Shown: piece by piece, positions 32,233 to 40,583 of the stretch
Layout: each line of letters starts with the position of its first letter
How positions within the stretch are numbered: position 1 is the stretch's first letter
NCBI RefSeq assembly: GCF_014845115.1
Contig: NZ_NKUI01000063.1
Location: forward strand, 1-46,179
Origin: Methylorubrum zatmanii
GTDB taxonomy: Bacteria; Pseudomonadota; Alphaproteobacteria; Rhizobiales; Beijerinckiaceae
Direction: 5' to 3'
Length of the DNA: 46,179 nucleotides
The notes under the pieces: model-generated
Database searches by the model: none
Told to the model about the DNA's origin: nothing
What the model saw: only the letters and a program-made list of their open reading frames with translations
Made by a program: the position numbers and the translations under genes

Positions 32233-33548
32233 CTCGCGTTGTCCTGAAACATCCGGTTCAAAAACAGCCGATCCGTGGCCGGAAGCCCGGTCGCAGCGGC
32301 CTTCCTTATCCGGTCCAGCGCCGCCTCGAAAGCGAGACGCGTTGCCGGCTCAGCCGAAGGCGGACCGGCGAGCACCACGTCGTAGGCGCCCTCGCGGGCC
32401 ACCAGGGTCAGATCGGCCGGGCCGGGATGGGCGCAGCCCTTGGCGCAGCCCGAGACATGAACCGAGAGGCCGTGCGACGCGAGCGGCGCCAAAGCCTGCG
32501 CCAGCCGGGCGGCATGGTCCGGCACCGGGGTGGAGCCGGAGCGGCAGGCCGGCGCGCCGGGACAGGCGGCGACTGAGCGGCGGGGATCGTCCGGCGCCAC
32601 GATGAAGCCGGCCGCCGCCAATTCCCCTCGAACGGCATCGAGACGGCCAGGGGGCAGAGGCAGCACGAAACCGCGCTCGGCGCTGAGCCGGACGCCCGCC
32701 TCCCCGGCCAGAGCGGCGACGCGCTCCAACCGGTCGGCGGTGCAGCGGCCGAACGGCGCCTCGACGAGGAGCGCGGATGCGTGGCCGGACAGGGTGACGA
32801 GCCCCGGTGCGGCCGGCGCGGGTGCGGGCGCCAGCGGCGCGGCCGCGCAGGGCAGGAAGCCGGCGGCGGCGGCGATCAGGGCGCGCTCGGACGCGTCGCA
32901 ATCGCGCATCCGCCGCCGCCCGGTCCCGGCGAAAGCGGCCAGCGCGAGGCCGAGGGCGCCCGCCGCCTGCCGCTCCGGCAGCACACCGCAGCGCAGGGGG
33001 CCCTCCTCGCCCGCGAGGCCGAAGACGACGCGGCCCCGCCCCTCGGTGAACAGGAAGACATCGGCCTCGACCGCGCCGAGGCCGAAACGCCCGCCGCCAT
33101 CGATCGCCACCAGGGTCTTGGGCGGCAGGCCCGGCACGGCGAGACCCGCCGCCTCCACGGCACCGGCGAGCGCCGGCACGTCGATGCCTTCGCCGGGATC
33201 GAGGCCGGCGAGCGGCGGCGTCAGCGTCAGGCGCTGCGGCCCGCCATCGTCGCGGGTATCGCCCAGGCCGGCTTCCGCCAAGAGGCAGGCGAGCGGGGAG
33301 GCACTCGTCGCACTGACGCCGCGGATCTGGAGATTGCCGCGGGCGGTGACGTCGATATGGCCATTGCCGTGGCGTCGTGCGCCGTCGGCCACCGCCCGCA
33401 ACTGCGCGGGGGAGAGGCCGCCGAGCGGCGGATGGATGCGGGCGAGCAGCCCGTCGCCGGTCGGCATCGGCTTGGCCAAAGAGGGGCACCAGCCACGGCG
33501 GGCGCCCTCGGGCAGGGTGCGGCGCGGAGCTGTGACGGGCGTGCTCAT
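32229..33548 (-). CDS. cobG: Precorrin-3B synthase CobG
   Basis: 439-residue oxygen-dependent Fe-S monooxygenase of the nitrite/sulfite reductase fold, forming precorrin-3B; its presence marks the aerobic pathway. It has ferredoxin-like half-domains (RGWCPSLAKPMPTGDGLLARI; HIDVTARGNLQIRGV in parts). The [4Fe-4S] site has cysteines in VAACPGAPACRSG and VSGCAKGCAHPG. The ATG at 33546-33548 overlaps the cobN stop by 4 bp. A much longer upstream frame reads antiparallel GC-rich sequence within cobN and is not coding. Confidence 0.95.
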   Translation of the reverse strand: MSTPVTAPRRTLPEGARRGWCPSLAKPMPTGDGLLARIHPPLGGLSPAQLRAVADGARRHGNGHIDVTARGNLQIRGVSATSASPLACLLAEAGLGDTRDDGGPQRLTLTPPLAGLDPGEGIDVPALAGAVEAAGLAVPGLPPKTLVAIDGGGRFGLGAVEADVFLFTEGRGRVVFGLAGEEGPLRCGVLPERQAAGALGLALAAFAGTGRRRMRDCDASERALIAAAAGFLPCAAAPLAPAPAPAAPGLVTLSGHASALLVEAPFGRCTADRLERVAALAGEAGVRLSAERGFVLPLPPGRLDAVRGELAAAGFIVAPDDPRRSVAACPGAPACRSGSTPVPDHAARLAQALAPLASHGLSVHVSGCAKGCAHPGPADLTLVAREGAYDVVLAGPPSAEPATRLAFEAALDRIRKAAATGLPATDRLFLNRMFQDNAR

Positions 33549-36500
33549 TCCGCCGCCAGCAATGCGTCGGCCGGGGCGGCGTTGCGCCGGCTGTGCCAGA
33601 GGCCACGGGCGCGCAAGGCCTCGAAGCGTTCGAGGATGGCGCGGGTCGCCTCGGGATTGGCCGCGCGCAGGGCGTCGAACACCTCCGGGTCGGCGATCCA
33701 GGCGCCGTAGAGCCGGTCGAGATCGGCGTGGGAGACGGCATCGGTCGTGGCGGCGAGCACGAACACCGCATCGATCCCTTGCGCGAATTCCTGCGCCCCG
33801 CGATAGCCGTGGCGCAGCTGCGCCGCGATCCAGCGGGGATGGCCGAGCCGGCCGCGAATCAGCCGGGCCACGTCCTCGCGGGCGGTGCGGGCGCGCGGCG
33901 CCTCCGGGTTCGAGACGTCGAGGCTGTAGAGAGCGGGCGCCCTCCCCTCGGACGCGGCGGCGGCGGAGAAGCCGCCCATGGCGTCGGCCGCCGCATCCCC
34001 ATCCAGGAGGTCGCGCTCGGCCACGTCGAAGGCGTGGACATAGGCATCCGCCGCCGCGACGCGGGCGGCGAAGCCCGCATCCTCGCCCTCCGCATCGCCA
34101 TAGGCGTGGGTGGTGGCGGCGAGATAGGCCTGCCCGAGATCGGCGCGGCCGTCCCAGGCGCCGTCGAGCGCCGTCTCGGCGGTGCCGGCGCCGTAGCGGC
34201 CGGGGGCGCCGCCGTAGATGCGGGCGGCGGAGTCGCCCCGGCGCCGGGCGGCGGCCAGCGGGTTCTCCTCGTCCTCCTCCTCCCGCGCCGCCACGGCACG
34301 GGCCGCTCGGTCGAGCAGCGCCAGGGTCTCCGGAAACGTGTCGCGGAAGGCGCCGGAGACACGGCAGGTCACATCGATGCGCGGCCGGTCGAGGAGCGCC
34401 AGCGGCAGGATCTCGAAGCCGGTGACGCGGGTCGAGGCATGGTCCCAGATCGGGCGGACCCCCATCAGCGCGAGGGCGTGGGCCACATCCTCGCCGCCGG
34501 TGCGGAGCGTCGGCGAGGCCCAGAGATCCATGACGATGCGGGCCGGATACTCGCCCTCGTCCTGCAGGTAGCGCCGCACCACCGCATCCGCCGCCCTGGT
34601 CCCGAGCATCGTCGCGGCGCGGGTCGGCAGGGAGCGGGGATCGAGGGTCGTCAGGTTGCGACCGGTCGGCATCACGTCCCGGCGCCCGCGCGAGGGCGAG
34701 CCGGCGGGTCCCGGCGCGACGAAGCGGCCGTCGAGGGCGGCGACCAGCGCGGCACGCTCGGCCCGCGCGCTCGCCCGCACCGGCTCGGCGGCATCGGCGG
34801 GGGCCCGGCCGAACACGTGCAGGCCGTCGCGGAACGGCGTCTCGCCGAGGTCGCACAGATGCGCGTCGAGGGCGGTGAGGGCATCGGCCATCGGCGTGCC
34901 GGCATCGACGCCCGCGCCTTCCAGAAGTCCGGCCGAGGCCGCCTCGTCGAGGATCGCCTCGGCGATCAGCCCGGCCCGGCGCGGATCGAGCACGCTCGCG
35001 GCGGAATATTCCTCCACCAACTCGCGGAGCGCCGCCGCCTCGGGCGTCAGCCCGGCGGCCTCGACGGTCGGGGTGAGATGGCCGAGCGCGATCCCGCCGA
35101 GCCGGCGCTTCAGCGGCGCGGCCTCGCCGGGATCGTCGACGATGAAGGGATAGACCACCGGCAGCGCCCCGACCGCCAGCGCCGGCCAGCAGCCGGGCGA
35201 CAACGCCACCGCCTTGCCGGGCAGCCACTCGGTGGTGCCATGGGTGCCGAGATGGATCAGCGCGTCGAAGTCGCGGCGCAGGCCGAGATAGAAGGCGAGA
35301 TAGGCGTGGGTCGGCGGCTCGTCGGGATCGTGGTAGCCGGCTTTGCGGTCGGCCGCCCGGCCCCGGTCGGGCTGGAGGAAGAGGGTGAGGCCCCCTCCCC
35401 CGGCCGGATCGGCCCGCACCATCCGGAACCGGAACGCCCCGTCCCGACACAGCGGATCGTCCTCCGGCGCCCCCCAGCGGTCGGTGAGGTCCGCCCGCCG
35501 CTCCTCCGGCAAGCCATCGAACCACGCCGCGTAGGTGGCGAGCGGGACGGCAAAGCCCGGCTCTCCCTCGGTCAGCGCCGCCATCAGCGTGGTCGCCTCC
35601 GGCAGGTCGCCCGCACCGAACCCCGCCTCGGCCAGGTCGGCGGCGATGGCGCGGGCGCTCTCCGGGGTGTCGAGCCCGACGGCGTAACCGGCCCGGCCGC
35701 CGCGAGCGGGGTAATCGGACAGCACCATGGCGAGCCGGCGCTTGTCGCGCGGGGTCCGCCTCAGGCGGATCCAGGCGGCGGCGCGCTCCGTCAGCGCGGC
35801 GATGCCGGCGGGATCGGGCACGGCCCGGCGCTCGGCGAAGCCCTCGACCGCCTCGGCCTCCTCCTTGAAGGAGATCGGAAAGCCGGACAATCTGCCGTCG
35901 AATTCGGGCAAAGCCACCTGCATGGCGAGGTCGGCGGCGTTCATGCCGCGTCCGGAGGCAGCCCAGGCGGCGCGCGGGGCGCCCAATGTATAGGCCTGGA
36001 GCACCGGGCAATCGGCGGCATCGAGCACGAAACCGGCCTCGTCGCGGGCCGAGAAGGCGGTGGCCGCAAGCACGATGTCGGGCCGGCGCAGGGCCAGGGC
36101 CGCCCGCAGCACGGCCACCGCCTCCGGATCCTTCAGGCTCGACACGGCGAGGGTGAGGCAGGCGATGCCGCGCAGGCCCAGGGAGGCGGCGAGCTGCGCC
36201 GCCGGGCCGGTCTCGCCGGACAGCACCGCCGAGCGGTAGACCAGCAGCAGCGCCAGCGGCCCCGGCCCGGCGGCCCGCAGCGCGGCCTCGACGGACAGCA
36301 CACCGCAGCCGGCGCACCAAGCGAAGCCGCGCGGCAGGGCCTGCGGCGGCGCCGCCTCGCAGGAAGCGCCGGCCTCCGCCGCCAGCCGCCGCAGCAGGTT
36401 CTTCAGGTTGTCCGGCCCGCCGGCGCGGAAATAGGCGTCGAGGCGGGCGCAGGTCTCCGGCGGCAGGGTCGAGAAGGCGTCGAGGCGCGGATCCGGCCGG

Positions 36501-36850
36501 TCGTCGCCGGGCAGGACGGCGAGCTTCACACCCTGCGCCCGCGCCACCGCCGCCGCCCGCTCGATGCCGTAGCGCCAGTAATCGAGCCCGCCGAGGCAGC
36601 GGATCACGCAGACCTTGGCCCGCGCGATCACCGCATCGACATAGAGATCGACCGACATCGGGTGGCGCAGCTGCGCCATCTTGGCGAGGCGCAGGGAGGG
36701 CAGGCCCGGCTCGCCGGCATGGGCGCGGGCGACGGCCGCCAGATCCGTATCGGTCAGGGACAGGAACACGATCTCGCCCGGGCTCTGGCCGAGATCGACC
36801 GCCGCCTCGCCCTCGTCGAGGGAGACCGTATCGAGGCGGATCAGGTGCAT
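33545..36850 (-). CDS. cobN: Aerobic cobaltochelatase subunit CobN
   Basis: 1101-residue large subunit of the ATP-dependent CobNST cobaltochelatase, which inserts Co2+ into hydrogenobyrinic acid a,c-diamide. Family blocks are visible: VIRCLGGLDYWRYGIE near residue 85, SDYPARGGRAGYAVGLDTP, LIHLGTHGTTEWLPGKAVAL (about 535-555), NLTTLDPRSLPTRAA and WDHASTRVTGFEILPLALLDRP (in parts). The length is at the short end of normal. CobS and CobT, its partners, are not in the window. ATG at 36848-36850 preceded by a G-rich ribosome-binding site. Overlaps cobG by 4 bp; 13 bp after the DUF4349 gene. Confidence 0.97.
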   Translation of the reverse strand: MHLIRLDTVSLDEGEAAVDLGQSPGEIVFLSLTDTDLAAVARAHAGEPGLPSLRLAKMAQLRHPMSVDLYVDAVIARAKVCVIRCLGGLDYWRYGIERAAAVARAQGVKLAVLPGDDRPDPRLDAFSTLPPETCARLDAYFRAGGPDNLKNLLRRLAAEAGASCEAAPPQALPRGFAWCAGCGVLSVEAALRAAGPGPLALLLVYRSAVLSGETGPAAQLAASLGLRGIACLTLAVSSLKDPEAVAVLRAALALRRPDIVLAATAFSARDEAGFVLDAADCPVLQAYTLGAPRAAWAASGRGMNAADLAMQVALPEFDGRLSGFPISFKEEAEAVEGFAERRAVPDPAGIAALTERAAAWIRLRRTPRDKRRLAMVLSDYPARGGRAGYAVGLDTPESARAIAADLAEAGFGAGDLPEATTLMAALTEGEPGFAVPLATYAAWFDGLPEERRADLTDRWGAPEDDPLCRDGAFRFRMVRADPAGGGGLTLFLQPDRGRAADRKAGYHDPDEPPTHAYLAFYLGLRRDFDALIHLGTHGTTEWLPGKAVALSPGCWPALAVGALPVVYPFIVDDPGEAAPLKRRLGGIALGHLTPTVEAAGLTPEAAALRELVEEYSAASVLDPRRAGLIAEAILDEAASAGLLEGAGVDAGTPMADALTALDAHLCDLGETPFRDGLHVFGRAPADAAEPVRASARAERAALVAALDGRFVAPGPAGSPSRGRRDVMPTGRNLTTLDPRSLPTRAATMLGTRAADAVVRRYLQDEGEYPARIVMDLWASPTLRTGGEDVAHALALMGVRPIWDHASTRVTGFEILPLALLDRPRIDVTCRVSGAFRDTFPETLALLDRAARAVAAREEEDEENPLAAARRRGDSAARIYGGAPGRYGAGTAETALDGAWDGRADLGQAYLAATTHAYGDAEGEDAGFAARVAAADAYVHAFDVAERDLLDGDAAADAMGGFSAAAASEGRAPALYSLDVSNPEAPRARTAREDVARLIRGRLGHPRWIAAQLRHGYRGAQEFAQGIDAVFVLAATTDAVSHADLDRLYGAWIADPEVFDALRAANPEATRAILERFEALRARGLWHSRRNAAPADALLAAE

Positions 36851-36863
36851 GGCGCCCGCCCCC

Positions 36864-37775
36864 TCACGGTTCCAGCCGCACGCGGGCCGGCTGCGCCCGC
36901 TGACGCCGGATGCGCCAGACGAGGCGCAGGAGCAAGACCGCCAAAAGACCGATCAGCAGCCAGGGCAGGCTCGCGACGGTGAACCGCAGGGCCGAGGCGG
37001 CGCTGTCGCCGAGAATCGGGCCACTGCGGGCCCAAACCTCCCACACCGGAGCGAAGGCGCCCGCCCGCGCTTGGTGCGTGCGGAAGCTGACCGTGACGAT
37101 CTCGGTATCGACTCGCTGGTCGAGGCCGCGTCTTTGCGCCTCCGCCTCCTCGATCTGGCTCTGGACCTGCGCGAGTTCCCCCGCGATCTTGATGAGATCC
37201 TCGGCCCGATTGTCGGGCTTCTCGGCCAAGACGGTCAGACGGTTGCGGTAATCGTTGAGCTGGGCGAGCCGCCGGCCGGTATCGGCGAGGGTCCGGGTGA
37301 GATCCTCGGCGCGGGTTTCCTGGGCGATCAGGGCGACGTCGCCCGGCTCCTCCCCCGGCAGGGGGGCGGTGAGGAAGGCGACATAGGCGGCGACCGAGGC
37401 GTGCTTCAGCCGCACCTCGATCTGCGCCCGCGGCTGGCTGGCTCCGCCACCGTCGCGGATCGAAGACCGCAGCAGGGTGCAGTCCGCCGCCTCCTTCAGG
37501 CAGCGGTCCCGCGCGGCAGCGAAATGCGGCTCGACCCGGTCCGGCCCGAGGCCGAGGGTGAGATCGTGGCGGTAGGCGAGCTTGGCCTCGCCGGTCTCCC
37601 GCGCCGCCGATACGAATGGCGCCGGCGCAGCGAGATCGGCTGCCCGGCCGGATGGCGCGAGGTCGCGCCGGCTCTCCGAGCAGCCGGCGAGCAAGGCGAA
37701 GACCGGCAGGAGACCGGGCAGGACGCGGCCCTTGAGCCCGCGCCCGCCCACTCGCCCGGTCCGGCCCCGGCTCAT
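36864..37775 (-). CDS. DUF4349 lipoprotein inside the cobalamin operon
   Basis: 303-residue protein with a lipobox (FALLAGC, Cys about 32), a periplasmic domain, a coiled coil (about 165-220, with RLAQLNDYRNRLTVLAEK and QIEEAEAQRRGLDQRVD), and one C-terminal membrane helix (about 265-287) followed by a basic tail. This is the DUF4349 layout; its function is not known. The start ATG overlaps the cobW stop by 4 bp (ATGA) and cobN begins 13 bp after its end, so it is expressed with the cobalamin genes. That suggests, but does not prove, an envelope role tied to cobalt or B12. Confidence 0.85.
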   Translation of the reverse strand: MSRGRTGRVGGRGLKGRVLPGLLPVFALLAGCSESRRDLAPSGRAADLAAPAPFVSAARETGEAKLAYRHDLTLGLGPDRVEPHFAAARDRCLKEAADCTLLRSSIRDGGGASQPRAQIEVRLKHASVAAYVAFLTAPLPGEEPGDVALIAQETRAEDLTRTLADTGRRLAQLNDYRNRLTVLAEKPDNRAEDLIKIAGELAQVQSQIEEAEAQRRGLDQRVDTEIVTVSFRTHQARAGAFAPVWEVWARSGPILGDSAASALRFTVASLPWLLIGLLAVLLLRLVWRIRRQRAQPARVRLEP

Positions 37776-38806
37776 CCCTGCAAAGCCGCCGCGACCGCGT
37801 CCCGGTCGAAGCCCTTCAAGCCGATCACGACGAGGCGTCCATCACGGGGCTCCGAGCCCTTCCACGGGCGATCGTAATGCGAGGCGACGCGGCGGCCCAC
37901 GCCCTGGACCACGAGGCGCATCGGCTTGCCCTTCACTTCGGCGAAGCCCTTGATGCGCAGCACGCCCTCGGTCTCGGCGGCCTTCTCGACGCGGGCGGCG
38001 AGGTCTTCCGGGCTGCCGGCGACGCCGACGGGAATCGCGATGGATTCGAAATCGTCGTGGTCGTGATCCTCCCCCTCGCCGTGATGGGACGGGCGGGCGT
38101 CGAGGTCGTCCTCGGCCGCCGCCGCGATCCCGAGCAGCACACGCGGGTCGAGGCGGCCGTGCTCGGTGGCGACGATCTCGACGGCGCGGGGCAGATGCGC
38201 CTCGATCTCGGCGCGGACCTTTTGCAGGCCGGCTTCGTCGAGGAGGTCGGCCTTGTTGACCACCACGAGGTCGGCGCAGAGGATCTGATCCTCGAACACC
38301 TCTTCCAGCGGGTTGTCGTGATCGACCGCCTGATCCGCCGCGCGCTGGTTGGCCAGGGCGTCGGGATCCTCGGCGAACAGGCCGGAGGCCACCGCCGGGC
38401 CGTCCACCACCGCGACCACGCCGTCGACGGTGACGCGGGAGCGGATCGCCGGCCATTGGAAGGCCTGGACCAGGGGCTTGGGCAAAGCGAGGCCGGAGGT
38501 CTCGATCAGGATGTGCTCCGGCGGCTCGGGCCGGTCGAGGAGCTTCGTCAGCGCCGGCACGAAGTCGTCCGCCACGGTGCAGCAGATGCAGCCATTGGGC
38601 AGCTCCACCACCGAATCCTCGTTGCAGCCCTCGATGCCGCAGGAGGCGAGGAACGAGCCGTCGAAGCCGATATCGCCGAACTCGTTGACGATGATCGCGA
38701 GGCGGCGCCCCCCGGCCTTCTCGATGGTGTGGCGCACCAGCGTGGTCTTGCCGGCTCCGAGGAAGCCGGTGACGATGGTGCAGGGAATTTTCTCGACGAG
38801 GCTCAT
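37772..38806 (-). CDS. cobW: Cobalamin biosynthesis GTPase/metallochaperone CobW
   Basis: 344-residue COG0523 G3E-family GTPase. P-loop GFLGAGKTT is at 14-22, the metal-binding CxCC motif at Cys72-Cys74-Cys75 (NGCICCT), and NKADLL about residue 180 recognises guanine. A His/Asp-rich loop (SHHGEGEDHDHDDFE, about 240-254) probably binds metal. A C-terminal CobW_C domain begins near 268. It likely delivers Co2+ to CobN. The ATG at 38804-38806 overlaps the DUF1636 stop by 4 bp. Zn- and nitrile-hydratase-type paralogs exist, but the cob operon position settles the assignment. Confidence 0.95.
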   Translation of the reverse strand: MSLVEKIPCTIVTGFLGAGKTTLVRHTIEKAGGRRLAIIVNEFGDIGFDGSFLASCGIEGCNEDSVVELPNGCICCTVADDFVPALTKLLDRPEPPEHILIETSGLALPKPLVQAFQWPAIRSRVTVDGVVAVVDGPAVASGLFAEDPDALANQRAADQAVDHDNPLEEVFEDQILCADLVVVNKADLLDEAGLQKVRAEIEAHLPRAVEIVATEHGRLDPRVLLGIAAAAEDDLDARPSHHGEGEDHDHDDFESIAIPVGVAGSPEDLAARVEKAAETEGVLRIKGFAEVKGKPMRLVVQGVGRRVASHYDRPWKGSEPRDGRLVVIGLKGFDRDAVAAALQG

Positions 38807-39294
38807 GATCGGGGCGTCCGGTTCGGGGCCGCCTGAATGTCTCTCACCAAACTCCCGTCGCGCCGTCGTGCCCGCAGGCGAAACGGTCGGTGTGCGGGAG
38901 TTTTGTGAGGCACTCTGAGCGGCGGGATGCGGGCGACGACACCCTTGCGAAACGCCTCAGGCCGCTCGCGCCAAGGCACGACACCGTCGGGGGTTTCGAG
39001 GTAGCGGCGCAGGCCCGCCAGGATGGTCCGTGCGGAGGTTTCGGGGGCTTCGCGCGCGTCGAAGTCCCCGTAGACGTAAGTCCAGCGGCCGGCTGAGGCG
39101 ACGGCGACGGTGCAGGGCCGCTTGCAGACCGAGAGGCATTCGGCGCCCTCGATCGCCAGGCCGGGCACCGGCTCGCGCGCGGCCTCCGCCAGCAGCGCGG
39201 CCAGGAGCTTGGCTCCCGCCCGCGGTTCCGATGCATCGCCCGCCGCGCGGCAGGTGGTGCAGACCGACAGGATCGCGGTCTCCGGATCAGGCAT
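38803..39294 (-). CDS. DUF1636 cysteine-rich (thioredoxin-like ferredoxin) protein
   Basis: 163-residue protein. DUF1636 domain at about 8-126, with cysteines Cys12, Cys15, Cys53, Cys57 and Cys61 (VCTTCR; ECLSVCKRPC), suited to a [2Fe-2S] cluster or metal site. Such proteins often sit between cbtA and cobW. The domain should end near residue 126; the last 37 residues, basic and unlike the family, are encoded largely by a palindromic element (38843-38909) that reads through to the cobW start. The ATG at 39292-39294 lies inside the end of cbtA (8-bp overlap); upstream in-frame starts overlap further and are not preferred. Confidence 0.88.
   Translation of the reverse strand: MPDPETAILSVCTTCRAAGDASEPRAGAKLLAALLAEAAREPVPGLAIEGAECLSVCKRPCTVAVASAGRWTYVYGDFDAREAPETSARTILAGLRRYLETPDGVVPWRERPEAFRKGVVARIPPLRVPHKTPAHRPFRLRARRRDGSLVRDIQAAPNRTPRS
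38843..38909. repeat. Palindromic element within the DUF1636 C-terminus
   Basis: Arms of 15 bp, CTCACCAAACTCCCG (38843-38857) and CGGGAGTTTTGTGAG (38895-38909), pair with one mismatch around 37 bp. The element is translated as residues 129-151 of the DUF1636 protein and lies just before cobW. It looks like an inserted palindromic repeat. Confidence 0.6.
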
Positions 39295-40063
39295 GGGATC
39301 GGGCGTCCGCCTCGCGGCCGAACAGCCCCCAGGCCCAGCCATAGGCCAGCCCGATCAGCGCCCAGAACACGAAACCGATGGCGAGCGAGCGCGCGGCGAA
39401 CTGCGCCGCCAGGGCCGGCGGCACCTGCGAGGCGGCCTCGGCGACCTGCGGCGCGCCCGCGAGATGCGGCGCGACGATCAGGACGAGGCCGCCCAGGATC
39501 GTCAGCGGCACCCGCCGCACGGCGATCAGGTAGAGGCCGAGCCCCGTCGCGATCACGGTCATCAGCCACCAGGATTGGCGCAGCAGCAGCGGCGCGCCGC
39601 CCATGCCGGGCAGTTCCGGCGGCAGGCCGATGGCGGGTGCCAGCGCCACCGCGAGGAAGCCGGCAATGCCGATGGCGAGCCCGCTCCGCGGCGTCGGCTC
39701 GCGGCGCAGGGCCAGCATCACCGCAGCGAGCAGAAGCGCGTAACCGACGCCACCGATCAGCGTGGCGAGGCCGGTGAAGGCGATCCGCTGCAGGCCCGGG
39801 GCGGGCTGCCATTCCTCGGCGGTGCCGTGATCGTGGCCACCCTCGCCGGGAGCGTGGGAATGGGCGTGGGCCGGCACGATCAGGGAGGCGAGCCTGACGG
39901 CCGAAGACGCATCGAGAGCCGGGGCGAGGGCATGGGTGCCCTCGCCCTCATAGGTCTCCGCCTGAAGGATCAGCGGGGAGGTCAGGGCGAGCTGCAGGCC
40001 CGTCGCGACGACGGACGCGAGGAAGCCGGCGACAAGCGCCGCCGACAGCAACCGAGTGATCAT
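39287..40063 (-). CDS. cbtA: Cobalt transporter subunit CbtA
   Basis: 258-residue membrane protein of the CbtA family, a predicted B12-regulated cobalt transporter. About five membrane segments are evident (around residues 4-24, 94-117, 130-147, 166-184 and 187-205, with one more at 227-245). A His-rich loop (HAHSHAPGEGGHDHG, about 66-80) faces one side and may capture metal. It follows cbtB by 31 bp and overlaps the DUF1636 gene by 8 bp. Control by the upstream cobalamin riboswitch supports a cobalt-uptake role. Confidence 0.93.
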   Translation of the reverse strand: MITRLLSAALVAGFLASVVATGLQLALTSPLILQAETYEGEGTHALAPALDASSAVRLASLIVPAHAHSHAPGEGGHDHGTAEEWQPAPGLQRIAFTGLATLIGGVGYALLLAAVMLALRREPTPRSGLAIGIAGFLAVALAPAIGLPPELPGMGGAPLLLRQSWWLMTVIATGLGLYLIAVRRVPLTILGGLVLIVAPHLAGAPQVAEAASQVPPALAAQFAARSLAIGFVFWALIGLAYGWAWGLFGREADARSHA

Positions 40064-40094
40064 GGAATTGCTGCGTGAGCCGCTGGAGCGCGGA

Positions 40095-40277
40095 TCAGTG
40101 GCAGGGGAAGTTCTGCGCGTGGCGGAAGTCGTGGGCCGCGTTGTGCAGCACCGTCGCCGGGGCGAAGCCCACCACGAAAACGAGGCCGAGCCCGAGGAAG
40201 GCGGCCACGAGCAGGGCGCGGGCGCCCTCGGCGGAACGGGTGGTGGTGGCCGAGGTCTGAAGGGTCGCGGTCGTCAT
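40095..40277 (-). CDS. cbtB: Cobalt transporter subunit CbtB
   Basis: 60-residue small membrane protein. There is one membrane segment (about 20-42, ALLVAAFLGLGLVFVVGFA), then the family C-terminal histidine-containing motif HNAAHDFRHAQNFPCH at 45-60, ending right after the metal-binding CH. The ATG at 40275-40277 is used; longer upstream frames read through the riboswitch. It is the first gene of the riboswitch-controlled operon. A GGAG element lies 12 bases upstream, next to the leader hairpin at 40294-40310. Confidence 0.92.
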   Translation of the reverse strand: MTTATLQTSATTTRSAEGARALLVAAFLGLGLVFVVGFAPATVLHNAAHDFRHAQNFPCH

Positions 40278-40293
40278 CGTATCACGGGCTCCG

Positions 40294-40310
40294 GCCGCCC
40301 CACCGGCGGC
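40294..40310 (-). promoter_or_regulatory. Leader hairpin (expression platform candidate) before cbtB
   Basis: GCCGCC and GGCGGC arms around GGTGG lie between the riboswitch and the cbtB ribosome-binding site. It could sequester translation initiation when cobalamin is bound. Confidence 0.45.
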
Positions 40311-40333
40311 GTTCGAGGGCATAGTTTCACGCG

Positions 40334-40502
40334 GACGGCAGGTCTCCTGGCTCGCGGCTGTTTTCGCGCCTGCCGCCTTCCCGGATCGACCGGTGGCTTG
40401 TGGCAGGAACTCGCCGCTCACAGTTGCGGGGGCAGCCACGGAATCGAGGTTTTCGCAACCTCTCACCGCATTCCCTTTTCACCCCGTTGGCGGGGCACCG
40501 TC
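40334..40502 (-). ncRNA. Cobalamin riboswitch
   Basis: Minus-strand leader of the cbtB-cbtA-cob operon. On that strand it contains, in order, a P1 arm GACGG, the AAAAGGGAAT and GGTGAGAGG blocks, the GCTGCCCCCGCAACTGT core, and the B12-box GCCAGGAGACCTGCC near the 3' end, closing with CCGTC that pairs with GACGG. Together these are diagnostic of the cobalamin class. Ligand binding is expected to shut off the cobalt-uptake and cobalamin genes downstream. Confidence 0.95.
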
Positions 40503-40558
40503 ACCGGCCACTTGTAACGCGGAGTCGACGACCATGCAAAGCGCCATTGCGTGAACCG

Positions 40559-40583
40559 GCCGGCCCGGTGCAAACGGGCCGGC
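40559..40583 (+). promoter_or_regulatory. 9-bp hairpin directly before the cobU start codon
   Basis: GCCGGCCCG and CGGGCCGGC arms with a 7-base loop end one base before the cobU ATG. No separate Shine-Dalgarno is visible, so the structure could restrain initiation. Confidence 0.5.

Noticed and set aside
33549..36320. A 900-codon upstream extension of the cobG frame across cobN
   Set aside because: The extension is Arg/Gly/Ala-rich and lies in another phase of cobN. The cobG family start matches the ATG at 33548, which overlaps the cobN stop.
33593..36982. A 1129-codon open frame on the plus strand opposite cobN
   Set aside because: Composition is Gly/Arg/Ala-rich without motifs, and cobN on the other strand has full family signatures. 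Long antisense frames are expected at this GC content.
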